This document shows positions 9,690 to 18,516 of a stretch of 64,000 nt of DNA, in pieces. Source of the DNA: JADLHS01 sp049840435 (GTDB taxonomy: Bacteria > Verrucomicrobiota > Verrucomicrobiia > Limisphaerales > JADLHS01). Every line of letters begins with the position of its first letter. Positions within the stretch are counted from its first letter, which is position 1. The position numbers and the translations under genes are program-made. The DNA is taken from contig JASGKY010000045.1 in the NCBI GenBank assembly GCA_049840435.1, forward strand, positions 1 through 64,000, written 5' to 3'. The notes under the pieces are model-generated. The model worked only from the letters and a program-made list of their open reading frames with translations, did not search any database and was not told the DNA's origin.

Positions 9690-9764
9690 GCGCGCTTAGC
9701 TCAGTGGTAGAGCATTACCTTCACACGGTAGGGGTCGCAGGTTCGAAACCTGCAGCGCGCACCA
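9690..9764 (+). tRNA. tRNA-Val (anticodon CAC)
   Basis: A full cloverleaf can be folded: acceptor GCGCGCT/AGCGCGC, D-stem GCTC/GAGC, anticodon stem TTACC/GGTAG with loop TTCACAC giving anticodon CAC (valine codon GUG), T-stem GCAGG/CCTGC with loop TTCGAAA, discriminator A and an encoded CCA. The 3' part from the anticodon stem onward is copied exactly 1.7 kb downstream, which marks this tRNA as an integration target. Confidence 0.95.
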
Positions 9765-9996
9765 TCTTCTTTCCTTAGCAAAATTTCACTTTCGCCAATA
9801 CTTCCAACGACATCAGACTGTTTCGTCTGAGTTAAAAATCAAACCGACGCGCACTGACGCACATTGATGCACAATCCAATATTTGAATTGAAAACGCTAA
9901 AAATTGGCAACAGGTGGCAACATGCAACAGCGGCCATCACTACCGCGTGTTCTTGATCTATCAACGGAGCTGAAAATGCGAAGAATTTACACAGTA

Positions 9997-10650
9997 TCAC
10001 TGCAGAGAAAGAGCAAAGCGATAAACACCATAGGCATGTTCTATTAATTTTGAATATGATGGCGTGAGATAGAATTGCAACATGTGCAACGGTATCCGAT
10101 ATTTCTCGGCAATCTCTCTGAGTGATTTCCCGTTGGCAATCAGGACGTCAACATTTGTCCGTTCGCTGTGGGGTAGCAAGATCTCCAACGCCATTAAAAC
10201 GGCCACCTGTTCTGTGGATGCTACTTCGTCCAAATAGAAATCTACATTTTCCAATCCCACCATGAGATTAGAAATCAATTGTTTCACTTCTTCAGGTGTG
10301 GAAATCATGCCACCAGTTCCTAGTGGCCAATACAACAAGTGGCAAAGTTCTTTGACGACTGTGAAACGTCGCCAGCAATAACTTTGCTTTTTGAAGTCGT
10401 AGAAAATCTCGGCTCGGTCGTGGTAGATTTCAATTTTGCCACGAACATCATTGGCATCGTAATTTCGCGGGTGAAAAATTATTTTGAAATGAACCGGCGT
10501 ATCACGATTATCCTTGGAAAGAAATTCCTGAACGATTTCGATCAAAACTTCTGGCTGGCGAGGAAATTCCTTATTGCGATGAGCAACACGGCGTGAGAAC
10601 TCGATTCCAATAGTTAGGAATCTTTCAAACCAATCTCTCCCTTGGGCCAT
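9997..10650 (-). CDS. ImmA/IrrE (M78)-like protein with altered zinc motif
   Basis: A 217-residue protein in the tRNA-Val element. The segment RRFTVVKELCHLLYW (residues 94-108) matches the active helix of ImmA/IrrE metallopeptidases, normally RRFTxxHExGH, but the first His is Lys100 while Glu101 and His104 remain. The second helix with the third ligand, usually near an ELLMP pattern, appears as ALEILLPHSE (residues 154-163). A C-terminal helix-turn-helix-like stretch follows (KSLREIAEKYRIPLHMLQFYL). ImmA-type proteins cleave or release phage-type repressors; with the first zinc ligand missing this one may be inactive or only a binding protein. Codon use is AT-richer than the chromosome, in line with transfer. 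Assignment rests on these motifs alone. Confidence 0.55.
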   Translation of the reverse strand: MAQGRDWFERFLTIGIEFSRRVAHRNKEFPRQPEVLIEIVQEFLSKDNRDTPVHFKIIFHPRNYDANDVRGKIEIYHDRAEIFYDFKKQSYCWRRFTVVKELCHLLYWPLGTGGMISTPEEVKQLISNLMVGLENVDFYLDEVASTEQVAVLMALEILLPHSERTNVDVLIANGKSLREIAEKYRIPLHMLQFYLTPSYSKLIEHAYGVYRFALSLQ

Positions 10651-10661
10651 AGGTGGATTTC

Positions 10662-10859
10662 CTATGACACGACAGGGGAAAACTTACCAAGGACTTCCGG
10701 GTCAGCAATGTCAGCCGCTGCATCCATTCGGTTCAACTCGCCGTAAATTTCTCTTCATCAACGGTTGCTGGATCGATGTTGGTGCAGAACTTAATATCGA
10801 TCAACCCGTGACTCTTTTTCACCTTGATTGATTCTAGGAATTTTTCCCTTTTCAGTCAT
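10662..10859 (-). pseudogene. Decayed small gene upstream of the M78-like gene
   Basis: On the minus strand, coding-looking pieces lie in different frames: a start MTEKGK at 10859, then a piece containing KKSHGLIDIKFCTNIDPATV, then after another shift ELNRMDAAADIADPEV ending at a TAG 12 bp before the M78-like start. Each piece alone is too short to be convincing, but joined they give a plausible protein of about 65 residues in the position where ImmA-type genes often have a small partner. It could also be two overlapping small genes. No family is recognised. Confidence 0.3.
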
Positions 10860-11418
10860 GGTCGTTCTTCGTGTTGTTCGTATTGTCGTTGTTGTTGTAA
10901 TTGTCTTACACGTGCTGGCACACATGCAAAAAAACGGCGCAGAGATTAACAAACCAAACTTCGCCGTCAACCACGCTTGTTTAACTATTTACCTTTTTAA
11001 CGGCGACACAAGCAAAACCCGTAGGTTTAGCGAAACATTCTTGTGCCATCATGACGGCGCAAAATTGTGCGGTTTCAACAAATTTCAACAATTTTCCACA
11101 ATTTGTTGTGGCATCCGTAATTCTCGGCCTGTTGCCAATCGTCTTACTTCATGATTTTGATGAGAATTCCTAAGAATTCATTCAGCGATTCGGCTCAATC
11201 CTCGGACTTGTTGAAAGCAGATTCGATGCGAACCACTCAAACACTTGCAGCTTAGCATCGGCAGGTTTCAGACCTAACTTAAGTGTCCACAATTATTACG
11301 CTGGCATCTGCGGCTGGCCAAAGTAATGTCGGGCTTGGCAGAACGGAAAATTTGGCAACAAAATGGCAACAGAATCAGCGATGTGAGAATTTGCTAAGGA
11401 ATTTGAAGATTTTCCTCC
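10860..11418. other. AT-rich non-coding part of the tRNA-Val element
   Basis: No convincing gene of normal size. Visible structure: two adjacent TTTCAACAA repeats (11073-11081 and 11083-11091) followed by a small palindrome CCACAA/TTGTGG (about 11096-11111), which could be an operator or the control region for the minus-strand genes; an inverted TGGCAAC at 11131; and a direct TGGCAAC pair at 11353 and 11364. A minus-strand frame of 23 codons (11052-10981, starting ATGATG) is open, but nothing supports its expression. Confidence 0.5.
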
Positions 11419-11470
11419 CCTTCACACGGTAGGGGTCGCAGGTTCGAAACCTGCAGCGCGCACCATCTTC
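11419..11470. repeat. Right att-like copy of the tRNA-Val 3' end
   Basis: An exact 52-bp copy of 9718-9769, covering the anticodon loop, T-arm, acceptor 3' strand, CCA and five more bases. There is no 5' tRNA half here, so it is not a second tRNA gene. Confidence 0.92.
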
Positions 11471-12491
11471 ACTGACCAACAAGTTTTCCCAAGTCCACCC
11501 ATCGTAATTGATACTTTTTTGGATCGAGTTTTTCGCGTCGGCAAAGTTCATCCATATCTGCCTGCATCGCCGGGCTTGGTCCCGAGGTGGAACGGCCGCT
11601 GACAAAGACCAACAAGCCGGGGAGCGGAATGAAGTTGGGCGAACCGGAATCGCCGCCCTTCCATGTGTTTACGGTCAGCGGTGCGACTCCAGTGCTGACA
11701 TTGCCGCCTTGCTCGGATTGAAAGAACGGGTACGGCGCTGATCCTGCCGTGGGCACCGGGTAAAACTTCTGCATGTCCTCCAGCCGGGCGGCGGCCACTG
11801 GCTCGATGGATTCCGGCAGATCGCGGTCTAGCAACATGACAGTGTAATCACCAGGGCCGGTGGGCGGGACACGGATGATGCACTGCTTAATCTTGAACTC
11901 GAGCAGTTCGTTGTCCGCGCGCACAAACCAGGCTTTCTGGCCCTGGAGTTTCGTCTCCGGGCCAAGATGATGCCCCCGCGTGTAAACGTGCCGCCGTGTC
12001 AATGCCGTCAACGGCACTTGACCGGGCGCACCCTCGCCTTCCCAGCACGGACTCAAGGCCAACGCGCCCTTCATGCCCCAGATGATGCTGTTGGTATTCC
12101 ACTTCGCGTAGGGTGGCTGCTTCGGCCAACCCGGAGCATGCCCACGTTCGGTCCAGATCCGCAGGTCACGCCCATTGGTAATCGCAAGAAAATTTGTCCA
12201 AACTAGGTAACTCAATGAGCTAGATTGAAAGGCATAAAAAGCTAGGTTGGTAAAAGTATAGTCTCGTGTCGGCCCGTGTAACAGAGCGGTATTTGTTACG
12301 GCGTGCCGCAAAACATAGGCGGGCGGGCTGTTCGAGTAAACACGTGTGATGGCTCGTGATTCCCAAATTACTGGCCCGTTGGTAACGAACCCCAGCACAT
12401 TGGTAGATTCGCTGATTAATTGTTCTGGAGAGGCTGCGCTGCTCCCTGCGCCAACAATGGTCAATATGAGCAATAAAAACCTGCAATTCAT
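11469..12491 (-). CDS. Secreted trypsin-like (S1-type) serine protease candidate
   Basis: A 340-residue exported protein (signal peptide MNCRFLLLILTIVGAGSSA; the frame is open 11 codons further upstream, but this ATG places the signal properly). Three segments are in the order and spacing of a chymotrypsin fold: ALTRRHVYTRGHH (His), DYTVMLLDRDLP (Asp) and WKGGDSGSPNF (Ser in GDSGSP), followed by FVSGRSTSGP. The first part (about 120 residues) is Asn/Thr-rich and unassigned. The GDSGSP motif is strong; the His and Asp assignments are inferred from context. The stop codon falls on the edge of the 52-bp att-like repeat, so this is the gene flanking the insertion on the right. It overlaps the end of mtnA by a few bases. 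Confidence 0.62.
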   Translation of the reverse strand: MNCRFLLLILTIVGAGSSAASPEQLISESTNVLGFVTNGPVIWESRAITRVYSNSPPAYVLRHAVTNTALLHGPTRDYTFTNLAFYAFQSSSLSYLVWTNFLAITNGRDLRIWTERGHAPGWPKQPPYAKWNTNSIIWGMKGALALSPCWEGEGAPGQVPLTALTRRHVYTRGHHLGPETKLQGQKAWFVRADNELLEFKIKQCIIRVPPTGPGDYTVMLLDRDLPESIEPVAAARLEDMQKFYPVPTAGSAPYPFFQSEQGGNVSTGVAPLTVNTWKGGDSGSPNFIPLPGLLVFVSGRSTSGPSPAMQADMDELCRREKLDPKKYQLRWVDLGKLVGQ

Positions 12492-13622
12492 GGCTTGTGA
12501 CCGAGTTGGGACCGCTGTTTCCAAAGTTCAGCCGGCTTGAAAATCCCTACCGGCGTGATGATGCCGGTGATTAATTCCGCCGGGGTCACGTCGAAACCCG
12601 GATTTCGTGCGCTGCTCGTCGGGTTCGCAACGCGCACGTAGGTGCGTTGCCTTGTCATGAGGCTTTGGACTTTGGTTGTTGGACTTTGATTCACTCCCCA
12701 CGCGCCGAGAACTTCATGCTCGTGCCGTTCTTCGATGGGAATGTCGAAGCCGCGCTTGAGCTTCCAATCAATCGTTGAGAGCGGAATCGCCACGTAAAAC
12801 GGAATGCCATGCCGTTTGGCCAGGTCCCGCTTTCGTATACGTGCCGATCTTGTTTGCTACTTCACCGGTGTGTCCCAGCGTGCGATCACTGCCGACGATG
12901 ACCAAATCAATCTCGCCGCGTTGCATCAGGTGTCCGGCCGCGTTGTCGGCGATGATTTGGTGCGAAACGCCTTGTTGTGCTAGTTCCCACGCCGTGAGTG
13001 TCGCGCCTTGCGAGCGGGGGCGCGTTTCGTCGCAGAACACGTGAAACTTTTGGCCTGCCGCTTGTGCGGCGTACATCGGAGCAGTGGCTGAGCCGACATC
13101 TACAAACGCCAGCCAGCCCGCGTTGCAGTGCGTGAGCACTCGCATGCCATTACGGATGAGTTTCGCCCCGTGTCGTCCGATGGCTTTGCAGTGGCGCACG
13201 TCTTCATTTGCAAACTCCTCTGCTGCCGCGAGTGCAATGGCTTGCTGATCCGCCACCGTTTCACCCCGCGTCATCGCCGCGCGCACATCATTCATGGCAT
13301 TGACCGGATCAACGGCGGTCGGCCGGGCATTTTTCAGCGTCTGATAAACCGTCTCGACGTGATGGGAAAATCTTTTGAGATTGTGACCACGAAACGCCCG
13401 CACCCCCTGTGCAAGCCCATAAGCGGCCGTTGCGCCAATGGCGCCCGCACCGCGTACCACCATGTCACGGATGGCCAGGGCCGTCGCGCGGAAGTTTTCC
13501 GTGGTGATGATTTTGAACTCGTGGGGCAGCAACCGCTGTTCGATCAGGCGAACTTGGTTGCGTGGCGCATCAAAGGTGACCGTACGATAATGCTGCATCT
13601 GGCCCCGGACGATGACGTTCAT
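12488..13622 (-). CDS. mtnA: Methylthioribose-1-phosphate isomerase (frameshifted)
   Basis: Isomerises 5-methylthioribose 1-phosphate to the ribulose form in the methionine salvage pathway. Recognisable parts are DMVVRGAGAIGATAAYG, VLTHCNAGWLA (catalytic Cys region), FCDETRPRSQGATLTAWEL and IIADNAAGHLMQ with IVGSDR (catalytic Asp region). After NKIGTYTKA the frame shifts; removing one base from the CCC run at 12826-12828 restores KRHGIPFYVAIPLSTIDW and the end RNPGFDVTPAELITGI. The length is one base over a multiple of three, which fits a single insertion. A Ser/Thr/Gln-rich insertion of about 20 residues (nt 12655-12695, containing GGACTTTG repeats) precedes the final domain. No other salvage genes are adjacent. 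Confidence 0.88.
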
Positions 13623-13719
13623 GCCCGCAGGCTACGGGAGGAGCGCAGTAAAGACCAGCGAGAGTAGTAGACGATGCAAATCGTGACCGACCGAAGCAGG
13701 AAGCGGCAGCCAGCCGACG

Positions 13720-14181
13720 TCAAAACGGAGGCCCGTCTTCCAGCGCCTTGAGGCGTTTGATCTCGGCACGGATTTTTTTGTAGCGGGCGTGGGTGCGAAG
13801 CTTTTTGAGATCGGGATCTTTCGCCAGCCACTTGAAATCACGGTAGCCGAGGCTCAAGGATTTTTCCAAAGCATTGGCTGCGTCTTCGCAACGATCCGGC
13901 AGGGAGTAGCTGCAAGAGAGGTTATAAAACACCAATGGATTTCCAGGCTCAAGTTCCGCCAGTCGTTCGTCGACGCCGAGGCCTTCCGAGTAACGACCGC
14001 GCTTGGTGTAATTGTCGCCGAGGAGTTGGAGGGCTTCCACGTAGCGGGGGTCGCGGCGAACGACTCCCTCCATGAATTGAATCTGAACATCCAGTGCTCG
14101 TGTGTGTTCACGAGCCGAACGACTCTTTCTACTCTTCTCCGGCATACAACTACTCATAGTTTTCCGAAGGGCTGAGGCCAA
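13720..14181 (-). CDS. Tetratricopeptide-repeat protein
   Basis: A 153-residue protein, basic at the N-terminus (PEKSRKSRSAREH), with two or three TPR units: YVEALQLLGDNYTKRGRYSE, then GNPLVFYNLSCSYSLPDRCE and NALEKSLSLGYRDFKWLAKD. The last TPR has the WLxxDPDLxxLR pattern seen in many TPR proteins. No signal peptide is clear, so it is probably cytoplasmic and used for protein binding. Internal ATGs at codons 9 and 13 are equally possible starts. The neighbouring phosphodiesterase gene is divergent. Confidence 0.75.
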   Translation of the reverse strand: MASALRKTMSSCMPEKSRKSRSAREHTRALDVQIQFMEGVVRRDPRYVEALQLLGDNYTKRGRYSEGLGVDERLAELEPGNPLVFYNLSCSYSLPDRCEDAANALEKSLSLGYRDFKWLAKDPDLKKLRTHARYKKIRAEIKRLKALEDGPPF

Positions 14182-14277
14182 GTCAAGCGGCTCCTCAGCA
14201 CGCTATTGCCACAAAATCAGTCCGAAAATCGCGGGTTCGCGCTATACGTCGCGGATTCAACCTGTTTGAATCCGCGT

Positions 14278-15515
14278 ATGACGAACTGTGTTCGTGCCCT
14301 GGCACTGGGCCTAATCATTATTTCGACATTTTTCTCGCTGACTTTAGCCGCTCAACCCGTTCCAATCACCAACCAGACCGTTATCCTCGTCTCGCTCGAT
14401 GGCTTTCGTGCCGATTATCTGGAGAAATTTCAGCCCGCCAACCTGCTCAAACTGGCAGCGCAAGGGGTTCGCGCCAAACGCCTGATTCCCGCCTTCCCGT
14501 CGCTCACGTTCCCCAATCACTACACCCTCGTCACGGGTCTTTATCCCGAGCGCCACGGCATCATCGGCAATAATTTTTATGACCCGACGTTCAAAACGAA
14601 TTACAACGCGTTCAACTCGGGCTCATCTGAATCCCGCTGGTGGGGTGGCGAACCCATCTGGGTCACCGCCATCAAACAAGGCCGCACGGCGAACTGCATG
14701 TTCTGGCCCGGCCCCCAAGCCGAGATCGGTGGTGTTCGCCCGACGGAATGGAAGCCGTTTAAGAAAGACACCACATTCAACGAATGTGTGGACACAGTGC
14801 TTGGCTGGCTGAAACAACCGGCGGAAAAACGTCCCAGCTTTGTGACACTTTATTTCCATGAACCTGACACTGCCGCACACCACGACGGCGTAAACTCGCC
14901 GCAAGTCACCACCGCCGTCGCCCTCGTGGACAACGCGCTGGGCCGGCTCACCAGCGGCATCGAACGGCTTCAACTCACCAATGCCGTCAACCTCGTCGTC
15001 GTTTCCGATCACGGCATGGCCGACCTCAGCACCAATCGCGTCATCGCGCTCGGCGATCTCGTGGATATGAGCAAAGTGCAGACGGATTTCTCCGGCGCAA
15101 CTGCTGGCCTGCGATCGTTAGATGGGAACGTGGACACGCTCTACGCCGCGTTGAAGAAAAGGAAAAGCACTTCCGCATCTATCGTCGCGAGAAAATACCC
15201 AAGCGCCTTCACTTCCGCGCCAATGACCGCATTCCACCCCTCGTCCTAATTGCCGACGAAGGTTGGTTCATCACCCCGCGCACCGCCGAAGATCAGGCCA
15301 AACGCACCTTGCTAAAAGCCACACATGGCTTCGATCCAGAACTGCCTTCCATGGGCGGCATCTTCATCGCCAACGGCCCAGCCTTTCAACGCGGCAAGGT
15401 GATTGCGCCCGTGGAGAACATCCATGTTTACAATCTCCTCTGTGCCACGTTGGGCCTCACGCCCGCGCCCAACGACGGCGATGATCGGCTGACGAGAAAG
15501 GTGTTGAGAAAATGA
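14278..15515 (+). CDS. ENPP-type nucleotide pyrophosphatase/phosphodiesterase (frameshifted)
   Basis: A secreted alkaline-phosphatase-superfamily enzyme that hydrolyses phosphodiester or pyrophosphate bonds. The start chosen gives a signal peptide (CVRALALGLIIISTFFSLTLA). Metal sites and nucleophile are visible: VSLDGFRADYLE (Asp), PAFPSLTFPNHYTLVTG (Thr nucleophile), FHEPDTAAHHDG (Asp and His) and VVVSDHGMADL (Asp-His). After YAALKK the frame breaks; one extra A in the A4 run at 15157-15160 restores FRIYRREKIPKRLHF and the C-terminus with THGFDPELPSMGGIFIANGP, which supplies the last metal-binding His. A REP-like cluster begins directly after the stop. The substrate is unknown. Confidence 0.85.
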
Positions 15516-15524
15516 AATCCTTAG

Positions 15525-15662
15525 CGCCAGCGGCGCGACATATTTATAGAATCGCGCCCGCAATAAACCCAAGCTCCGTAGGAGCGACACCTAAATGCCG
15601 CTCCTACGGAGCTTGGCCGTTTGAATCAACAGGTTCTATAAACATGCCAGCCCTAGCGGGCT
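15525..15662. repeat. REP-like nested palindromic cluster
   Basis: Between the ENPP gene and tyrS. The core is a perfect 16-bp hairpin (15571-15586 and 15599-15614; AAGCTCCGTAGGAGCG and its complement, loop 12 nt). Outside it, GCGACATATTTATAGAAT (about 15535-15552) is mirrored by TTCTATAAACATGCC (15634-15648), each beside its own short palindrome (GCGCCAGCGGCGC on the left, GCCCTAGCGGGC on the right). The pattern is that of paired REP units, which in other bacteria are spread by RAYT transposases. It could also act as a terminator or mRNA-stabilising structure between converging genes. Confidence 0.75.
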
Positions 15663-15670
15663 TCACCGAA

Positions 15671-16949
15671 TTACTTCGCTGTCACGACAACGTAGTTCTT
15701 CTTCCCCTTGCGCAGCAGGATGTGTTTGCCGAAGAGCAGATCGCTCGTCGTCACCGCACGGGCAGCGTTGGCTTCGCGGACATTATTGATGTTCACGCCG
15801 CCGCCTTCGATGTCTTTCCGGGCTTGGCCCTTGGACTGGGTCAGACCAGCGTGGACAAGTAATTCCACCAGCGGAAAACCTGTGCCTTCCAATCTGGCTT
15901 TCTCCAATTCCTTGGTCGGCACTTCGCCCACGATGTCGTTGAACGTGGATTCCGACACGCCCGCCAGTTCGCCACCAAACAAGATCTGGCTCGCGCGAAT
16001 AGCTTCCTGCGTGGCGGTTTCGCCATGGATCAAATCCGTGACCTCCTTGGCTAGCGCCTTGTGAGCATCACGCGCGCCGGGATTAGCGTTGTGCTGCTGT
16101 TCCAGCGCGTTGATTTCAGGCTGCGTGAGGAACGTGAAGAATTTCAAGTAACGGATGGCGTCCGCATCCGCTGTGTTGATCCAGAACTGGTAAAATTTGT
16201 AAACGCTCGTCTTCTTCTGATCGAGCCAGACGGCGCCGCCTTCGGTTTTGCCGAACTTGGGTGACATCGGACTTCGTGATGAGCGGCAACGTCAGGCCGT
16301 AGCCCTGTTTGCTGAGCTTCTTGCAAATCAGATCGATGCCAGCGGTGATGTTGCCCCACTGATCGCTGCCACCGATCTGCAATTCACAGCTGTGATCGCG
16401 CGCGAGCACGTAAAAATCAAACGCCTGGAGCAGCATGTAGCTGAACTCCGTGTAGCTGATACCGACTTCGCGGTCTTCCATGCGCGCTCGCACGGATTCC
16501 TTGGCGACCATCTGGTTCACGGAAAAATGTTTTCCGATGTCGCGGAGAAAATCGAGATAGGTGATGCCAGCCGTCCAGTCAGCGTTATCGACGAGCTTCG
16601 CGGGATTCTGCTTGGCTTCAAAATCCAACAGCCGCGCCAACTGTGGGCGCACCGCTTCAACGTTTGCTTTAATATGATCCTTGGTCAGCAACGAACGTTC
16701 TGCCGATTTGCCGCTGGGATCACCGATGCTCCCCGTTGCACCACCAGCCAAGGCAATGGGATGATGACCAAGGTTCTGGAAGCGACGCAACGCGATGAGC
16801 GGCACAAGATGCCCCACGTGCAGCGAATCCGCCGTGGGATCAAAACCTGCGTAAAGCGCCATCGGGGCGGCCAGCTTTTGGGTTAATTCCGCCGTGTCCG
16901 TGCAATCGGCGACGAGGCCGCGCCAGTTGAGTTCGTCCAGAATGCTCAT
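15671..16949 (-). CDS. tyrS: Tyrosine-tRNA ligase (frameshifted)
   Basis: Charges tRNA-Tyr with tyrosine in the cytoplasm. The class-I signature appears as DPTADSLHVGHLV (HIGH-like), the tyrosine pocket as GGATGSIGDPSGK and LQIGGSDQWGNI, and the KMSKS-like loop as KFGKTEGG. The C-terminus has an S4 RNA-binding domain (VELLVHAGLTQSKGQARKDI). The frame breaks at ITKSD; removing one G from the GGG run at 16259-16261 (plus strand) gives ITKSDVTKFGKTEGG, as expected for the family, and a protein of about 425 residues, the normal length. An intact tyrS is normally essential, so this shift is very probably a sequence error. hisD lies upstream on the same strand. Confidence 0.93.
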
Positions 16950-16987
16950 CGGGTCGAAGGGTAGTTTGCTGAAGAATGATAGCCAAC

Positions 16988-18279
16988 TCAGAAGCGCGCT
17001 TCGGCCGATTTGCCGTGGCCGTCCAAGCCTTCCATTTCGGCGAACTTTTGCACGGCTGGTAAGGCTTTCTTCAATGCGCCGCGAGAATACTCCGCCATGC
17101 TGGTGCGACGCTGGAATTGATCCACAGTCAGCCCGGCGAACGATGCGCCCGCACCATCCGTCGGCAACACGTGGCTTGGGCCGGCGACGTAATCGCCGAG
17201 CACGGTCGGGGAGTAATTGCCGAGGAACAACGCGCCCGCCGTCACGATGCCGCGACTGACCTTGCGCGCGTCTTTCGTGATGACCTCGCAGTGCTCGGGC
17301 GCGATCTGGTTCGTCAACGCCACACCGTCGGCAATGGATTTCACTTGGATGAGCCACACATTGCGGTCGATCACGCGTTGAATCATTTCGCGGCGCGATA
17401 GCTTGGGCAACTGCTTCGCGATCTCTTTCTCCACCGCCTTGAGTCACCTTGCTGGAGTTGGTCACGAGCCAGACGCGTTCATGACCTGAGCCGTGTTCCG
17501 CCTGCGCGAGCATGTCGGCTGCGACGAACTTGGGAGTCGCGGTATCGTCGGCAAGAACAACACATCGCTCGGTCCGGCGAGCAGATCGACTGCGACGCGT
17601 CCGAACAACAAACGCTTCGCCATGCTGACGTAGGCGTTGCCCGGACCGAAAATCTTTTGCACGCGCCGGATGGTCTTCGTGCCGTAAGCCATCGCCGCCA
17701 CGGCTTGCGCGCCGCCGATGCGATAAATCTCCGTCGCCCCCGCCGCCCGCGCGGCAAACAGAATCGCCGGATTGATTGAGCCATCCTTACCGCACGGCGT
17801 GCAGACCACAATGTCTTTGCACCCTGCTACCTTGGCGAGTGTGATGGTCATCAACGCTGTGGAAACTAACGGCGCTGTGCCGCCGGGTATGTAAACGCCG
17901 ACACGTTGGAACGGATCAAACTTCTCGCCCACGGTCGCGCCGTGGGAATTCTTCGCCTGCCAATCCTTCCGCCGGGATTTCTTGGCGAAGTTGGCGATGT
18001 TCTTTTCGGCCTCGGCCACGGCGGCGCGAAGTGATTCATCCGCTTTGAGCGAGGCGATGAGCAATTCTTCCTTCGTCACGGCAAGCTGGTCGGCGCTGAG
18101 CTTCGCACCATCGAATTTCTCGGTCAGATCCAGACGACGGCATCGTCGCCGCGCTTGGCCACGTCATCAAGAATGATGCGAGTGCGTTGCTCGATGATGG
18201 GGTCGAACAAGCTGGCCGACGCGGTGACTTGCGCGAGCTGCGTGGCAAAATCCGCGTCCATGTAACGAATCACTTTCAT
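16988..18279 (-). CDS. hisD: Histidinol dehydrogenase (three frameshifts)
   Basis: Oxidises histidinol to histidine in two NAD-dependent steps, the last reactions of histidine synthesis. The start is MKVIRYMDADFATQL at 18279. Family landmarks are FDPFQRVGVYIPGGTAPL, CGKDGSINPAILFAARAAGA, FGPGNAYVSMAKRLL, VDLLAGPSDVL, NQIAPEHCEVIT and VLGDYVAGPSHVLPTDGAG. Breaks: near 18131 (between GDDAVV and DLTEKFDG), near 17557 (true reading LADDTATPKFVAADM) and near 17436-17446 (true reading KAVEKEIAKQLPKLSRREMI). Joined length is about 430 residues, as usual. Three breaks with no loss of conserved sequence fit sequencing errors better than decay. No other his genes are adjacent. Confidence 0.9.
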
Positions 18280-18516
18280 GTTCGCATGCTAGGCGAAACG
18301 GCGATGTTTGAAGAAAGAATGAAGAATGGCGCTACCATTGGATCGAACACAGCGCGGCGAGTGAGGTTCACGCGGATTGCGTGAAGAATGTGTGCTGCGG
18401 CGTGGCCAAGAGCCTGAAGTTTGGAGTTTCACGTGGAATCCCGCGCGTTTAGCGGCTGGCCCGGGTGATGCTAAATCCCAATCGGTCACCGACAAACAAC
18501 CAACCCCGGAGCTTGT

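Larger units (their letters stand above)
9718..11470. mobile_element. Small tRNA-Val-inserted element or remnant bounded by a 52-bp direct repeat
   Basis: The 52 bp at 9718-9769 (3' part of the tRNA plus TCTTC) recur without mismatch at 11419-11470. A copy of a tRNA 3' end at some distance is the usual mark of tyrosine-integrase insertion, with the left copy completing the tRNA. The DNA between them is clearly more AT-rich than the flanks and holds a degenerate M78-like gene, a decayed small gene and no integrase. Paired TGGCAAC heptamers lie near both ends (9905 and 9915; 11353 and 11364) with an inverted copy at 11131. The element is too short to move by itself, so it is either a deletion remnant or depends on an integrase encoded elsewhere. 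The stop codon of the flanking gene lies on the right boundary. Confidence 0.8.

Noticed and set aside
10828..11154. A 108-codon plus-strand frame in the tRNA-Val element
   Set aside because: Its start is a run of Val/Ile from GTTGTTGTTG-like repeats and it lies opposite the minus-strand remnant; no coding pattern.
11375..11605. A 76-codon minus-strand frame with GARCRFRTCDPYRVKG
   Set aside because: The peptide is just the antisense translation of the copied tRNA 3' end; such frames are a well-known false gene beside tRNA repeats.
16116..17513. One long frame joining part of hisD to most of tyrS
   Set aside because: It arises because frameshifts in hisD let the reading pass into the tyrS frame; the middle part has no homology. 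The two genes are given separately.
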